From assembly GCF_032302195.1 (NCBI RefSeq), contig NZ_CP135275.1, forward strand, positions 6,896,001 to 6,960,000: a DNA stretch of 64,000 nt. The letters run 5' to 3'. Origin of the DNA: Paenibacillus sp. MMS20-IR301 (lineage in GTDB: Bacteria > Bacillota > Bacilli > Paenibacillales > Paenibacillaceae). The translations under genes and the position numbers were made by a program. Positions 8,469-16,794 of this stretch are shown one piece after another. How positions within the stretch are numbered: position 1 is the stretch's first letter; the number at the start of each line of letters is the position of its first letter. Under the pieces are notes generated by a model that did no database searches, was not told the origin of the DNA, and saw only the letters and a list, made by a program, of their open reading frames with translations.

Positions 8469-10036
8469 TGCTGGTTGACGATGATGTACCGGTTGTTGAA
8501 TATTTACAAAGGCTTGTTCCTTGGGAAAGTCATGCACTGTCGGTCTGTGCTATAGCTTATTCGGTTAGTGAAGCCAAAGAATTATTTATGAATGAGTACC
8601 CGGATATACTGCTCACCGATATTGGACTACCTGATGGAAACGGTATTGAACTCGCCCATTATTTCCGGTCACTGCATCCCGAACTGCGGATTGTTTTTTT
8701 AACCTGTCATGCGGATTTTCATTATCTTAAAGAAGCTATGAGTATTGAAGCGGATGATTATATCGTCAAAGACGAATTAAGCCCTAATAAAATCATACAA
8801 AGTGTAGGGAAAGCGGTCTCTAAGTTGTTATCTGCCCAAACTGAACTCGAAAAGATAGCCTATAAAAGTGATGTGGAGCGAAACAAGGACCTGTTAATCC
8901 AGCAGTTTTTTCTCGAGATTCTTAAAGCTTCTGAGCCGGAATTATTATTAAAGCAAGGAGAACGGCTGGGGATTAATTGGTCACTTCCTTATTATATGGT
9001 TGGTTTATGTCACCTTAATATTGGCATGATGCTGAATGTCTATCACCGTAACAATCTGGAGCTGGTTAAATATGCAGCTTATAATATTGCCAAAGAATTG
9101 ACTGAAGGAACCCGGATCACTCCCATTCAAGCCGAAGGACTACAGTTATGGTTTATTGCCAACCTCTCCGGTAACGAAAATGAAGATTTGGCTGTCAGCG
9201 GACATCTAAAACAGATACATGAGAAAATCTCGGAATTCTTAAAAATCCATTGTTGTTTCATAATCTCTCCCCAGCCGGTCAAACTGGTTCAGCTTAAAAA
9301 GAAGGTTAATGAAATTATCAGAAAGCAGCAGAGTACGTATTACGAATCCACGTGGATGATTAACATTGATGGTCTCGGAAAACAAGCTGAACCGAGGAAC
9401 GAACTGAATATAACTGTTATTGAACCCTATTGTGACAAATGGGTAACGGCTTTAAGCGAATTCAACAGATCGCTTGTGCTAATCTATGCAAGCACGATTG
9501 AAAAGCTTATCCGCGAAAAAAAACCGGAAGCTGGAAAAGTACAGGATTTGCTGATTCGTATGCTGCAGCAGGCGTCATACCAGTTGGGAGGGACGATGGA
9601 TGAACGGCTTCAGCAGGAAATCAAACAAGCATTGAATTTAGACGAGGCACTTGAAATTATCAATATTTTTTCAGAAGATTTTATGGAGAAAAAGCGTTCA
9701 GCTTACACAGACAATCAGAACACAAATCCAGATCTCAAAATTATAAACGCTTTTATTTATCAACATATCTATAAAAATGTGACTTCTATCGATATTGCTC
9801 AGTACCTGCATCTGAATCCAAACTACTTCTCACGTTACTTCAAGAAGCTCGCTGGTCTGAATTTCACAGATCATGTGCATCTGCTGAAAATGGAAGAAGC
9901 AAAACGATTGCTCGGCGGACAAAATGAAACGGCAGAAAACGTAGCGTACATGCTAGGCTACTCTGACCGTGCTTATTTCTCTAAAGTGTTTAAAAAGTAC
10001 ACGGGTATGAGTCCAAGCGAGTTCAAACAAAAGTAG
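8456..10036 (+). CDS. YesN-type response regulator, AraC output domain
   Basis: A 526-residue protein. The receiver domain (residues 1-120) has VDDD near the N-terminus, phosphoacceptor Asp 55 in LLTDIGLP and Lys in YIVKDE. A long middle region is followed by two AraC helix-turn-helix units in the last 100 residues (DIAQYLHLNPNYFSRYFKK and NVAYMLGYSDRAYFSKVFKK). ATG 8456 has AAAGGA at 8442-8447 and is preferred to ATG 8408. The gene lies inside the proposed operon, 26 bases before the GH43 gene, so it likely controls its own catabolic block. The promoters at 773-831 and 3249-3307 are the obvious candidates for its binding. Confidence 0.92.
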   Translation: MAKVMLVDDDVPVVEYLQRLVPWESHALSVCAIAYSVSEAKELFMNEYPDILLTDIGLPDGNGIELAHYFRSLHPELRIVFLTCHADFHYLKEAMSIEADDYIVKDELSPNKIIQSVGKAVSKLLSAQTELEKIAYKSDVERNKDLLIQQFFLEILKASEPELLLKQGERLGINWSLPYYMVGLCHLNIGMMLNVYHRNNLELVKYAAYNIAKELTEGTRITPIQAEGLQLWFIANLSGNENEDLAVSGHLKQIHEKISEFLKIHCCFIISPQPVKLVQLKKKVNEIIRKQQSTYYESTWMINIDGLGKQAEPRNELNITVIEPYCDKWVTALSEFNRSLVLIYASTIEKLIREKKPEAGKVQDLLIRMLQQASYQLGGTMDERLQQEIKQALNLDEALEIINIFSEDFMEKKRSAYTDNQNTNPDLKIINAFIYQHIYKNVTSIDIAQYLHLNPNYFSRYFKKLAGLNFTDHVHLLKMEEAKRLLGGQNETAENVAYMLGYSDRAYFSKVFKKYTGMSPSEFKQK

Positions 10037-10062
10037 CTGAATAAATACGGGGAGGCTAAACG

Positions 10063-11676
10063 ATGAAGAAACCGATCAAAGCAAAATTTACTAAGGAGCC
10101 ATGGACTGCTGATCTGGGGGACGGGAATTACAAGAATCCTGTACTGCATGCCGACTATTCTGATCCTGATGTTATACGGGTAGGAGAAGATTTCTATATG
10201 ACCGCTTCCAGCTTCGGACATATTCCGGGACTTCCGATCCTGCATTCGAAGGATTTGGTGAACTGGCGTCTGATCAATCATGCCATTCAGCGTATGCCAC
10301 TGGAAGGCTATGACAGACCGCAGCATGGGAACGGTGTGTGGGCACCAAGCCTCAGGTATCATGACAGCCGGTATTGGATTTTTTATGGGGACCCTGATGT
10401 AGGTATATTTATGACTTCAGCCGAAGATCCAGCGGGCGAATGGTCAGAGCTGCATCTTGTACATGCCGGCAAAGGTCTGATTGATACTTGTCCTTTCTGG
10501 GATGATGATGGACGTGCCTATTTAGTACACGCATTTGCCAAAAGTCGCAGCGGTCTTAAGCACCGTTTGCGACTATGCCCTATGTCGCCTGATGGCACCA
10601 GGCTTTTGGATGAAGGGCAGATTATTTTTCACGATTCTCAGCGTCATCCTACACTGGAAGGTCCGAAAATGTATAAGAGAGAAGGGTATTATTATGTGTT
10701 TGCTCCTGCCGGTGGAGTGGAGACTGGCTGGCAAACCGTATTCCGCTCTGCCAGTCCTTACGGTCCGTATGAGGATTGGGTTGTACTTCTTCAGGGATCA
10801 TCGCAGGTAAACGGTCCCCATCAAGGGGGATGGGTAGAATTAGAATCAGGAGAATCATGGTTTATGCATTTCCAGGATAAGGGTGCTTACGGCAGAATCG
10901 TGCATTTGCAGCCTGTTGCATGGGTTGATGGCTGGCCAGTAATGGGGAATGCTGTCGACGGTAATGGTGTAGGAGAACCGCTTCAACAGTACCGAAAACC
11001 TGATGTGGGCAGTAATTATCCGGTTACAGTGCCAGTTGCATCTGATGATTTTTCAGCACTCACTTTAGGATTGCAATGGCAGTGGCAGGCTAATCCTTCT
11101 GATTCATGGTACTCTCTGTCACAACGTCCAGGCTGGCTACGGCTCTTTTCCCAGCCGCGTCTGAATATGGAGGATACGTTGTTTCAGGCTCCTCACCTGC
11201 TGCTGCAGAAATTCACAGCTCCTTCGTTCAGAGCTTGTACCTTACTGGACGTTTCAGCTGTTTCAGATCGGGGGGAGGCAGGACTAATTGTATTTGGATA
11301 CCATTATGCTGCATTGCGTGTTTACAGCAGCAGCTCAGCGGATGCCCGAAAGCTGCAATTAGTGCATGGGAATGAGGAGCAAGAAACCGTGGTTTGGGAA
11401 CTGCCTATAGAAGCAGAACATATTGTGTTGCGGGCAGACGTGCACCATGGAGCTGGCTGCTCCTTTGGATATAGTTTAGACGGAGAACACTTTGAAGTTT
11501 TGAATGTACCGTTATTTCAAGCAATGGTCAGCAAATGGGTAGGCGCCAAAATAGGCTTGTATGCTAAAGAGGATTTTATCAAAGAAAATCCGACGACAAA
11601 GACCATTAAAGAACAGCTGTTACCTGGTTGGGCAGATGTTGGCTGGTTTAACATAAGTGCATTGGACATCGAATAA
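10063..11676 (+). CDS. Glycoside hydrolase family 43 enzyme
   Basis: A 537-residue cytoplasmic enzyme. The five-blade catalytic domain shows DPDV with base Asp 34, the pKa-modulating Asp about 141 in DTCPFWDDDGRAYL and the acid Glu about 199 in LEGPKMYK. A C-terminal beta-sandwich (from about residue 330, DDFSALTLGLQWQWQANPSD) is typical of the beta-xylosidase/arabinofuranosidase type. GH43 cleaves beta-xylosyl, alpha-arabinofuranosyl or beta-galactosyl linkages; the exact one is not readable. Its position between the regulator and L-galactose-type oxidation genes suggests it trims the same oligosaccharide as the GH95 enzyme. Confidence 0.88.
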   Translation: MKKPIKAKFTKEPWTADLGDGNYKNPVLHADYSDPDVIRVGEDFYMTASSFGHIPGLPILHSKDLVNWRLINHAIQRMPLEGYDRPQHGNGVWAPSLRYHDSRYWIFYGDPDVGIFMTSAEDPAGEWSELHLVHAGKGLIDTCPFWDDDGRAYLVHAFAKSRSGLKHRLRLCPMSPDGTRLLDEGQIIFHDSQRHPTLEGPKMYKREGYYYVFAPAGGVETGWQTVFRSASPYGPYEDWVVLLQGSSQVNGPHQGGWVELESGESWFMHFQDKGAYGRIVHLQPVAWVDGWPVMGNAVDGNGVGEPLQQYRKPDVGSNYPVTVPVASDDFSALTLGLQWQWQANPSDSWYSLSQRPGWLRLFSQPRLNMEDTLFQAPHLLLQKFTAPSFRACTLLDVSAVSDRGEAGLIVFGYHYAALRVYSSSSADARKLQLVHGNEEQETVVWELPIEAEHIVLRADVHHGAGCSFGYSLDGEHFEVLNVPLFQAMVSKWVGAKIGLYAKEDFIKENPTTKTIKEQLLPGWADVGWFNISALDIE

Positions 11677-11696
11677 TGATCTCACGGGGGGATTAA

Positions 11697-12527
11697 ATGC
11701 GAATCGACACACATCAGCATTACTGGAGAATTGACCGTGGCGACTATGGCTGGATTACACCGGAACATTCGGTTCTATACCGGGATTTCATGCCCAGCGA
11801 CCTGGAACCATTGCTGAACCAGCATAATTTTAATGGAAGTATTATTGTTCAAGCGGCCCCGACAATTGATGAAACGAATTATATTCTTGCTCTCGCCGAT
11901 CAGACCTCCTCTGTACTGGGTGTAGTCGGGTGGTTGGATTTATTCGATCCTGATCATCGGAAATATTATGATCAGTTCCGGCGTAGTTCAAAGTTTAAGG
12001 GATTTCGCATCATGATTCAGGATATGCCTGATGCTTCTCGTATTCTGGATCCACAATTTATAGACAGGCTGCGCGGCTACGCGGCTGAAGATGTGCCCGT
12101 TGATCTGTTACTTGTCTCGGAGCAGATGGAGACCGTGCTACAGTTGCTGCAGAAGGTTCCGAATCTGCGGAGCGTAATCAATCATATTGCTAAACCTTCT
12201 ATCAAGAGCAGAGAGTTTGAATCTTGGGCGAGATATTTGAGTGACTTCGCACAATTTCCTGGTATCTACTGTAAATTATCCGGCATGGTGACCGAGGCGG
12301 ATCATAAGCAGTGGAGGTTAGAAGAGTTTACACTATACATCCGCAAAGTGCTGGAAGAATTCGGACCGGACAGAGTGATGTTCGGCAGCGACTGGCCCGT
12401 ATGTTTGTTAGCGGCGGAGTATGGTCAAGTCATGGAGATCCTGCTACATGCGCTGCCAGAGACTTGGGGCGAAAGTGAACGTGACCGATTGTTTGGAATG
12501 AATGCCAAGGTGTTTTACAAACTATAA
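11697..12527 (+). CDS. Amidohydrolase-2 family lactonase (sugar-lactone hydrolase)
   Basis: A 276-residue TIM-barrel metal hydrolase. It starts DTHQHYW with metal ligands His 5 and His 7 and has the late Asp 232 in MFGSDWP. The subgroup includes L-fuconolactonase and L-rhamnonolactonase. In this operon it would open the lactone made by the next gene's dehydrogenase: L-galactono-lactone to L-galactonate, or L-fucono-lactone to L-fuconate. It is 20 bases behind the GH43 gene with GGGGGG as ribosome site. The assignment to a particular lactone rests on context. Confidence 0.85.
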   Translation: MRIDTHQHYWRIDRGDYGWITPEHSVLYRDFMPSDLEPLLNQHNFNGSIIVQAAPTIDETNYILALADQTSSVLGVVGWLDLFDPDHRKYYDQFRRSSKFKGFRIMIQDMPDASRILDPQFIDRLRGYAAEDVPVDLLLVSEQMETVLQLLQKVPNLRSVINHIAKPSIKSREFESWARYLSDFAQFPGIYCKLSGMVTEADHKQWRLEEFTLYIRKVLEEFGPDRVMFGSDWPVCLLAAEYGQVMEILLHALPETWGESERDRLFGMNAKVFYKL

Positions 12528-12553
12528 ACTTATAAATGAGGTGGCTCTGTCAA

Positions 12554-13519
12554 ATGAAGTACCGTCAATTAGGAAATACCGGACTGGACGTATCTGTACT
12601 GAGCTTTGGTGCTTCTTCGCTGGGCTCAGTGTTCCATCCAACGGATGATAATGAGAGTATTCGAACCGTGCATAGTGCTATTGATTCCGGGATTAACTAT
12701 ATCGATGTTTCTCCTTATTATGGTCTAACAAAAGCAGAAACCGTGCTGGGCAAAGCGATACAGCAATTGCCGCGTGATAAATTCCTGTTGTCATCCAAAG
12801 CGGGACGCTACGGCGAATCAAGCTTCGATTTCACCGCTAAGCGCATCTTTAGCAGTGTAGAAGAGAGCTTAAACCGGCTGCATACCGATTATCTGGATAT
12901 TTTGTTCTTGCACGATATTGAATTCGTACCACCCAAAATTATTCTGGAAGAAGCAGTTCCAGCCATGCACGCTTTAAAAGAACAAGGCAAGATCCGTTTT
13001 TGTGGCATTAGCGGTCTGCCATTACAGCTTTTTGAAAAAATGCTGCCTGAAATCGAAGTCGATGCAATTTTGTCCTACTGCCATTACTCGCTGAATGACA
13101 CTTCTTTACTCCATTTGCTCCCGCTGCTTCAGGACAGAGGGGTTGGCCTTGTTAATGCTTCCCCTCTGTCCATGGGCCTCCTGAGTACCCGTGAATTAGC
13201 AAATTGGCATCCCGCGGGCAGTGAGTTGAGAACAGCCTGCAAGAAAGCAGCTGAGTATTGTGCTTCAAAAGGTGTTGATATCGCTAAACTTGCCATACAG
13301 TATTCAACGGGTAATGAACTGATCCCCACAACTCTAGTCAGCACTGCCCTTCCAGAGAATATTATCAATAATGCAGTTTGGACTGATGAGCCGATAGATA
13401 GAGCACTGCTTACGGAAGTGCTAGAAATACTAGAGCCGGTACACAATGTATCCTGGATAAGCGGGCGTCCCGAATATAATGAGCATTTGTTAAACAATAA
13501 AGGGGGCGGCATCGCATAA
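12554..13519 (+). CDS. Aldo/keto reductase, L-galactose dehydrogenase-like
   Basis: A 321-residue NAD(P)-dependent oxidoreductase. The catalytic tetrad is Asp 51, Tyr 55/56 (SPYYG), Lys 82 and His 120. From memory of plant L-galactose dehydrogenase, the similarity runs the whole length: GNTGLxVSxxxFGASxLGSVF, HDIEF, ILSYCHYxxND, ASPLxMGLL and a final EPVxNxxWxSG. That enzyme oxidises C1 of L-galactose to the lactone, and relatives act on L-fucose. ATG 12554 is preferred over ATG 12536 because GAGGTGG (12538-12544) precedes it. Its stop overlaps the next start by one base (TAATG). I infer L-galactose or L-fucose as substrate; no alignment was run. Confidence 0.85.
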   Translation: MKYRQLGNTGLDVSVLSFGASSLGSVFHPTDDNESIRTVHSAIDSGINYIDVSPYYGLTKAETVLGKAIQQLPRDKFLLSSKAGRYGESSFDFTAKRIFSSVEESLNRLHTDYLDILFLHDIEFVPPKIILEEAVPAMHALKEQGKIRFCGISGLPLQLFEKMLPEIEVDAILSYCHYSLNDTSLLHLLPLLQDRGVGLVNASPLSMGLLSTRELANWHPAGSELRTACKKAAEYCASKGVDIAKLAIQYSTGNELIPTTLVSTALPENIINNAVWTDEPIDRALLTEVLEILEPVHNVSWISGRPEYNEHLLNNKGGGIA

Positions 13520-14538
13520 TGAAAGGTATAGTCTGCGAGGAAGTCGGCAAGTTTATATGGCGCGAAGATTTAAAAGAGCCTGTCCTGGAAGAAGGAAAGG
13601 CGATTGTAAGGATTCGCCGGATCGGTATCTGTGGCACAGATTTGCATGCATATCAGGGCAACCAGCCGTTCTTTAACTATCCACGTGTGCTGGGCCATGA
13701 ATTGGCTGGAGTCATTGAAGCCATTGGGGAGAATGAGGCTAACCTTCATCGGGGAGATCAGGTCAGCATTGTGCCCTACATCCATTGTGGCGAGTGTTCA
13801 GCTTGTATAAGCGGAAAAACGAACTGTTGTAAGAACATGAAGGTGTTTGGTGTCCATATTGACGGAGGAATGCGTGAATTGATCTCTATACCTCTTGAAT
13901 ATTTGCTCAAGACCGAAGGTCTTACACTGGATCAATCCGCTATGCTGGAACCGTTAGCCATCGGTGCACATGCGATTCGCCGCTCCCAAATGGCTGCTGG
14001 AGACACTGTGCTAGTGATCGGGGCAGGGCCAATCGGATTAGGTGTAATGGCTCTTGCCAGATATGCTGGAGCCAAGGTCATTGCAATGGATGTCAATGAA
14101 GAGCGTCTTGCATTCTGCAAGTCATGGGCTCAGGTAGAGTATACAGTGAATGCATTGCACCAGCCGAAGGAGCAGCTCGCGGCCATTACAAATGGCGAAT
14201 CTGCTTCGATCGTCATTGATGCTACAGGCAATGCCAAATCCATGATGAATGCGTTCGAGCTGGTAGCTCACGGCGGTTCGCTGATATATGTCGGGCTGGT
14301 AAAGAGTGATATTTCCTTTAATGATCCGAATTTTCACAGCCGCGAAATGACTCTCATGGGCAGCCGTAACGCTACCAAAGAGGATTTTGCCTTCGTGCTG
14401 CAGGCCCTATCTGCTAAATATATTGACATAGACCGCTATATTACCCATCGTACCGATTTCGCTGATATGATCAACCAGTTTGACGGCTGGTTAAAGCCTG
14501 AATCTAAGGTGATCAAGGCTTTGGTTGAGATTAACTGA
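13519..14538 (+). CDS. Zinc alcohol dehydrogenase, L-galactonate 5-dehydrogenase-like
   Basis: A 339-residue medium-chain dehydrogenase. Catalytic zinc ligands are Cys 38 (GICGTD) and His 60-Glu 61 (GHE). The structural zinc cluster CGECSACISGKTNCC is complete and the Rossmann glycines are in VIGAGPIGLG. From memory it strongly resembles E. coli LgoD (YjjN): GNQPFFxYPRVLGHE, GVHxDGG and MGSRNATxEDF. LgoD oxidises L-galactonate to D-tagaturonate. It ends the operon directly behind the L-galactose dehydrogenase-like gene, which is the main support for an L-galactose route. The alternative is a general sorbitol/threonine-type dehydrogenase. Confidence 0.85.
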   Translation: MKGIVCEEVGKFIWREDLKEPVLEEGKAIVRIRRIGICGTDLHAYQGNQPFFNYPRVLGHELAGVIEAIGENEANLHRGDQVSIVPYIHCGECSACISGKTNCCKNMKVFGVHIDGGMRELISIPLEYLLKTEGLTLDQSAMLEPLAIGAHAIRRSQMAAGDTVLVIGAGPIGLGVMALARYAGAKVIAMDVNEERLAFCKSWAQVEYTVNALHQPKEQLAAITNGESASIVIDATGNAKSMMNAFELVAHGGSLIYVGLVKSDISFNDPNFHSREMTLMGSRNATKEDFAFVLQALSAKYIDIDRYITHRTDFADMINQFDGWLKPESKVIKALVEIN

Positions 14539-14590
14539 TTAAAGGCACAGAAGAAGCGAATAATTAAAGCTTATGGCGATATCTCCCCCG

Positions 14591-15457
14591 TCACATCCGG
14601 TGGCGGTATTTCAGAGGCGTGAGGCCGACTTCTTTTTTGAACAGCCTGATGAAATAAGACGGATTCGGAACGCCAACGCGTCCTCCGATCTGTTCGACCG
14701 AAAGCGGGGTCGTCTGCAGCAGCCTGCAGGCGGCCTTGATTCGTCTTGCGGTCATATAATGCATGATGCTGCTGCCGGTCTCGGTCTGAAACAGCCGCGA
14801 GAGATAAAATTTGGACAGATGCAGCGCCTCCGCAATATCCTCCAGCCGGATTTCCTCCGCATAGTGGTCTTCGATATAATGCATAATCTGTTCGCTATAG
14901 GAGAGCTGGCGGGGCTGAACGATTCCAAGCCAGCGGGACGGTCCGGCCAGCGACAGGCCATGAAGCATTTGCAGCAGCAGGAAGGCGGAGTCCTCCTTGG
15001 GCTTACCGGCCGCCTCCAGCGGCTGCTGTCCGATCCGTGCATACATGGCAAGTACCTGGTCCAGATAATCCATAACGGGCGCAACGTCGAAAGCCAGCTC
15101 CAGATCAGCCCCTTGCCAAAGCTGGGTGAACCAGGTATGCAGGGCGGGGAACTGCCTGAGCGCCTCATCAAATGCATAGGGATCAAAGTGCAGGCCCGAA
15201 CGGACGTAAGGCGTCTGCGGGCCTACCTCGGCATGGACTTTGTGCAGCTGGAACGGCTGGAAGAAGAAGAGCATGCCTGTACGGAGCGGGTACATTTTCT
15301 GATTGAAAATAACGCTGCCGCGCCCTTCATGCACAAGCAGAATTTCGCAGCACTGATGCCAGTGGTAATAACCGGAGAAATCGGCGGTGTTGCAGTGCCG
15401 GTACTTCCAGATTAGCGGAGATTCATGCAAAGGCACACGTTCAAACAGGTTGTTCAT
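14591..15457 (-). CDS. AraC-family transcriptional regulator
   Basis: A 288-residue protein with an N-terminal cupin sugar-sensing domain (FSGYYHWHQCCEILLVHEG near residue 27) and a C-terminal double helix-turn-helix (EDIAEALHLSKFYLSRLFQ, then VGVPNPSYFIRLFKKEVG). It is divergent from the GH88-GH28-GH43 operon and is its likely activator. ATG 15457 follows GGTGAT; GTG 15466 is the alternative start. It converges on the dehydrogenase gene with a 52-base gap in which I see no clear terminator. Confidence 0.9.
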   Translation of the reverse strand: MNNLFERVPLHESPLIWKYRHCNTADFSGYYHWHQCCEILLVHEGRGSVIFNQKMYPLRTGMLFFFQPFQLHKVHAEVGPQTPYVRSGLHFDPYAFDEALRQFPALHTWFTQLWQGADLELAFDVAPVMDYLDQVLAMYARIGQQPLEAAGKPKEDSAFLLLQMLHGLSLAGPSRWLGIVQPRQLSYSEQIMHYIEDHYAEEIRLEDIAEALHLSKFYLSRLFQTETGSSIMHYMTARRIKAACRLLQTTPLSVEQIGGRVGVPNPSYFIRLFKKEVGLTPLKYRHRM

Positions 15458-15539
15458 TGGGATCACCCGAATTTCTGAAGGATGTTATAAGTATAGCCGA
15501 TGAAGGGCAAGATTTGAACATTTTAGCATCAGTTATGGC

Positions 15540-15568
15540 GATTTCCCGGCGGCGTTCAGCGCTATAAT
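15540..15568 (+). promoter_or_regulatory. Candidate promoter of the GH88-GH28-GH43 operon
   Basis: A perfect TATAAT lies at 15563-15568, 52 bases before the GH88 start. No good -35 is present at 15540-15545 (GATTTC), consistent with activation by the divergent AraC protein. No clear operator repeat was recognised. Confidence 0.45.
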
Positions 15569-15620
15569 TAGGCTGGCCCGTTTACCAACAACTTTGATCG
15601 GGCCAAAGGGGAACAGATCC

Positions 15621-16772
15621 ATGTCAACTATAACCGATCAGGAATGGCTGCAAGCCATCACGCAGAAAATTACACGCAAGCTGGATTGGGTCAGCGAAAA
15701 ATCCAAGTATAAAATTCCTTACACGACAATCGGCGGAACGCATGACGACCGGAACATCGACAATCCCACCGGTGATGCAGCCGACGGCATCCAGTGGTGG
15801 ACGAATGGCTTCTGGGGCGGCATGATGTGGCTGATGCATCACGAGACGGGCGAGAACAAATACAAGGAGATCGCCGGTATTTCTGAGGAACTGCTCGACC
15901 GGTGCTTCCAGCAATTTGCCGGCTTGCACCATGATGTAGGCTTCATGTGGCTGCCGACAAGCGTAGCCAATTACCGGGTGACCCGTAATCCGCAGTCACG
16001 CAACCGCGGGCTGCATGCGGCGAATCTCCTGGCCGGCCGCTTCAATCTGGCCGGCGGGTTTATCCGTGCCTGGAATGAGGTTGAGAACCTGGATACGAGA
16101 GGCTGGGCAATCATCGACTGTATGTTCAACATTCCGCTGCTGTACTGGGCATCAGAGGAGACCGGCGACCCGCGCTTTAAGCAAATTGCCATGAAACATG
16201 CCGATACGGTCATCGAGACTTTTGTCCGTCCGGACGGGTCCGTCAATCATATCGTCGAGTTTGATCCCTTCGATGGCGGTGTTGTGCGGACGCACGGCGG
16301 CCAGGGCTACGAGAACGGCTCTTCATGGACACGCGGCCAGGCCTGGGGGCTGTACGGCTTTATGATGAGCTATATTCATACGGGCAAGCCGGCTTATCTT
16401 GATACAGCGAAGCGGATTGCCCATTACTTTATTGCGAATATTCCAGCAGATGGTGTGATTCCGGTAGATTTCCGGCAGCCGGAGGAGCCGAAGCTGGAGG
16501 ATGACACTGCCGCCGTGATTGCCGCCTGCGGATTGATCGAAATTAGCAAAGCGGTCGGCGGATTGGAGAAAAAGCTGTATCTGGAGCCGGCGGTCAAGCT
16601 GCTGCAGGCGGTGGAAGCGCGCTGCGATTGGAGCGAGGCCTCCGACGCCATTGTGCAGCGGGGCTCAGCCGCTTACCATAACGCACTGCACCACGGGGCG
16701 ATCATTTATGGCGATTATTATTTGTTGGAGGCTGTATTTAAGCTTAAGGGTGGCGACTTGTATTTGTGGTGA
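15621..16772 (+). CDS. GH88-type unsaturated uronyl hydrolase
   Basis: A 383-residue cytoplasmic enzyme of the alpha6/alpha6-barrel type. Two aspartates match those essential in unsaturated glucuronyl hydrolases: Asp 105 in HHDVGFMW and Asp 166 in IIDCMFNIPLLYW. Other family marks are WTNGFWGGMMWL and SSWTRGQAWGLYGF. It hydrates the 4,5-double bond left on the non-reducing uronic acid by polysaccharide lyases, releasing the keturonate. ATG 15621 has AAGGGGA at 15606-15612; the upstream TTG 15594 does not. GH105 is a related alternative, but the motif spacing reads as GH88. Confidence 0.88.
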   Translation: MSTITDQEWLQAITQKITRKLDWVSEKSKYKIPYTTIGGTHDDRNIDNPTGDAADGIQWWTNGFWGGMMWLMHHETGENKYKEIAGISEELLDRCFQQFAGLHHDVGFMWLPTSVANYRVTRNPQSRNRGLHAANLLAGRFNLAGGFIRAWNEVENLDTRGWAIIDCMFNIPLLYWASEETGDPRFKQIAMKHADTVIETFVRPDGSVNHIVEFDPFDGGVVRTHGGQGYENGSSWTRGQAWGLYGFMMSYIHTGKPAYLDTAKRIAHYFIANIPADGVIPVDFRQPEEPKLEDDTAAVIAACGLIEISKAVGGLEKKLYLEPAVKLLQAVEARCDWSEASDAIVQRGSAAYHNALHHGAIIYGDYYLLEAVFKLKGGDLYLW

Positions 16773-16794
16773 CAGACCAGACTTGGAGGAGACA

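Noticed and set aside
11697..14538. L-rhamnose oxidative pathway
   Set aside because: The amidohydrolase could also be a rhamnonolactonase, but the aldo/keto reductase resembles L-galactose dehydrogenase and there is no rhamnonate dehydratase or aldolase; GH95 also points to L-galactose/L-fucose.
14573..15415. Plus-strand open frame of 280 codons opposite the AraC gene
   Set aside because: The minus strand encodes a complete cupin plus double helix-turn-helix protein; the plus frame has no motif and an unnatural composition.
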